6,867 nt of DNA, taken from the NCBI GenBank assembly GCA_030741455.1, contig JASLVI010000077.1, forward strand, positions 1-6,867, in the 5' to 3' direction. The notes beneath the pieces were generated by a model. The model searched no databases. It worked only from the letters and a program-made list of their open reading frames with translations, and had not been told where the DNA came from. This document shows, in pieces, positions 6,501 through 6,867 of the stretch. This stretch comes from Candidatus Poseidoniaceae archaeon (GTDB lineage: Archaea > Thermoplasmatota > Poseidoniia > Poseidoniales > Poseidoniaceae). Positions within the stretch are counted from its first letter, which is position 1; every line of letters starts with the position of its first letter. The position numbers were made by a program, and so were the translations under genes.

Positions 6501-6867
6501 AAACAGAGGACATCCAGTACTCGTTTGCATATCCTGAGGAATGGCAATTACGTTGTGATGAGACATTGATTACCAATGGTCAATCTGTTAATGCCTCACT
6601 TCCTTACATCCGCAATACGGAATCTGTCAAGGATATTCGATGTGAGGTTCAACGATTGGGAGGTCCTTATGTTGGTGATCTTACCATTTCTGCAACAAAT
6701 GCAGACGCAACAATCCAATTCACAGATACGCAGACATATGTATTTGCTAAACCTGATTCTGAAGAATCCTTTTTCTCAAAGAATATGAACGGACCAACAC
6801 TAATTGCTGGAGCAATTGGTATCGTAATTTTGGTAGCAATCCTTCTCATCGTTCGCAAGCAACGAGA
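3563..6867 (+). CDS. Large multidomain cell-surface protein (CARDB, jelly-roll and NEW3/Ig-like repeats), 3' end cut at window edge
   Basis: The frame stays open from ATG 3563 to the window end (1101 codons plus two bases). A signal peptide is clear: MARTG, then VAGVLVLLLLLQM, with possible cleavage after SRA (28-30). Residues about 78-180 resemble a CARDB-type Ig fold (DIEVTIRNDGSAASG). Residues about 185-345 look like a MAM/jelly-roll module, with TDLMTPIWDMSD and GYYFDDFVLVYD and a likely C185-C211 pair. Then come about five or six beta domains of the NEW3/Ig-like type (about 350-1073), marked by recurring phrases such as ELTNTGN, EVENIGQ, TITNQAS, ELQNNGN and VINIGNA, most with a following W near the turn and a LLPGE-like element. 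A C-terminal membrane segment (about 1079-1097) is followed by RKQR, anchoring the protein with its bulk outside. About twelve sequons are present. No catalytic motif was seen; adhesion or binding is inferred. Domain names are by pattern only. Confidence 0.88.
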   Translation, partial: MARTGVAGVLVLLLLLQMTPIEELQPISRAEQSSRNSGVDLSATEVSISYSNPSDESQYKMFSSNHPILGFDRPKDLYVVDTVNATPMDIEVTIRNDGSAASGIITVQLLILHNEYERFELANRTVTMNSLASNGQGTATFYNVYVNYSGNHSMVVIPTFQGIDDNPNNDNLNRHYTVAHLYFTCTSLVGWNAGQYWGTSTDTSLSMGQSCHIGQGQFSSYGNNLQTDLMTPIWDMSDIVANPTRTNGITFFYAGSAQPNDGMKVYAFDQQGNWDELANIAGTVGATLANWQTISNNHMGHTTPLIPADMSSHFHSNSRFKFTFTSDSSGTDVGYYFDDFVLVYDQSARIEEYNLDVSGVFTEGAIPGAWGKIRMELTNTGNISDSLLPSVTNLPSDWNVAFSYPTGAGINPSTGVRLLPGESREIDVKLQPGPNESVGFVPLTFMAASLQNPGFSVQEGMQFQVSADRIPHIHVPEVKPRCAPGSSCAFYLEVENIGQATDVFDLQVAPKSLDTGWNVNLAFDQTPSVRLIPNQLQSVKFVMTVPTGETPDKTGDFWLTMVAQNDTTRTTTEAITIQASMISNALIELDDSSNDPTMLEAGQRVEISYTITNQASRQDSFDLSVDYIPSIGWTIEEEQRPSIVINPGASTTFYVAVTAPSNAQANDMAPEFKPILSSTRSGMQYEGPSYSNILIETLYDASITILSPPDVLAPGGMTVIQAELQNNGNGPTSIHVDLIDTPPTWTYDVRLDGVILEEPTIDLGVPYMGTNVEIIDILLYVPMTEAAREIHTVTIGIAPDGEDNYPEDNQDSVDMITGSIHFPELNGSIMDMHALVGSTQHINASVINIGNALESSMDVGFSLSTSPPTSDIVAFLTAGIGGPTSSAGETLTFPMNAGTTTLLFIDVVIGDDVPLNTRIVVTLFVEGGQDDEGNLIRIEHQNLIMVDQQRKIDMTMSSVGNTTIQGSTVSWLNMTSFSTQTEDIQYSFAYPEEWQLRCDETLITNGQSVNASLPYIRNTESVKDIRCEVQRLGGPYVGDLTISATNADATIQFTDTQTYVFAKPDSEESFFSKNMNGPTLIAGAIGIVILVAILLIVRKQR

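Noticed and set aside
1..6867. tRNA or rRNA genes, CRISPR array, insertion sequence
   Set aside because: No direct repeats with spacers, no transposase motifs or terminal repeats, and no cloverleaf-like conserved blocks were seen. Nearly all bases are accounted for by coding sequence.

Overview
The window looks archaeal, from a euryarchaeal or Thermoplasmatota-type genome, possibly a marine group II (Poseidoniales) relative. The strongest evidence is a run of archaeal/eukaryotic-type ribosomal proteins (eS19, eL39, eL31, eS17) with the archaeal PDCD5-family protein between eS19 and eL39. Tight spacing and purine-rich Shine-Dalgarno sites overlapping the preceding stop codons also fit. The marine group II suggestion is an inference from the large beta-domain surface protein and moderate GC; it is not proven by anything here.

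Left half (1-2576, minus strand). Seven genes read right to left as one compact cluster: eS19, PDCD5-like protein, eL39, eL31, eS17, an unrecognised 73-residue protein, and a TrmJ-type tRNA 2'-O-methyltransferase that runs off the left edge. Gaps are 2 to 26 bases, and the last junction is a 4-base ATGA overlap. The common theme is ribosome and tRNA biogenesis. The usual eIF6 gene does not follow eL31 here; eS17 takes that place.

Centre (2577-2711). A divergent intergenic region of 135 bases separates the translation operon from the right half. It has an AT-rich box bracketed by a perfect 6-base inverted repeat, at the right distance to be the eS19 promoter.

Right half (2712-6867, plus strand). 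Two genes 29 bases apart, both for extracytoplasmic proteins. The first is a 273-residue protein with a membrane segment at each end and a glycosylation-sequon-rich outer domain. The second is a very large surface protein (at least 1101 residues, cut by the window edge). It has a signal peptide, a CARDB-like domain, a jelly-roll-like module, several Ig-like/NEW3-like beta domains and a C-terminal membrane anchor. The two probably form a cell-envelope pair of unknown function.

I saw no RNA genes, mobile elements, CRISPR arrays or clear terminators. No stretch over 300 bases lacks a gene.
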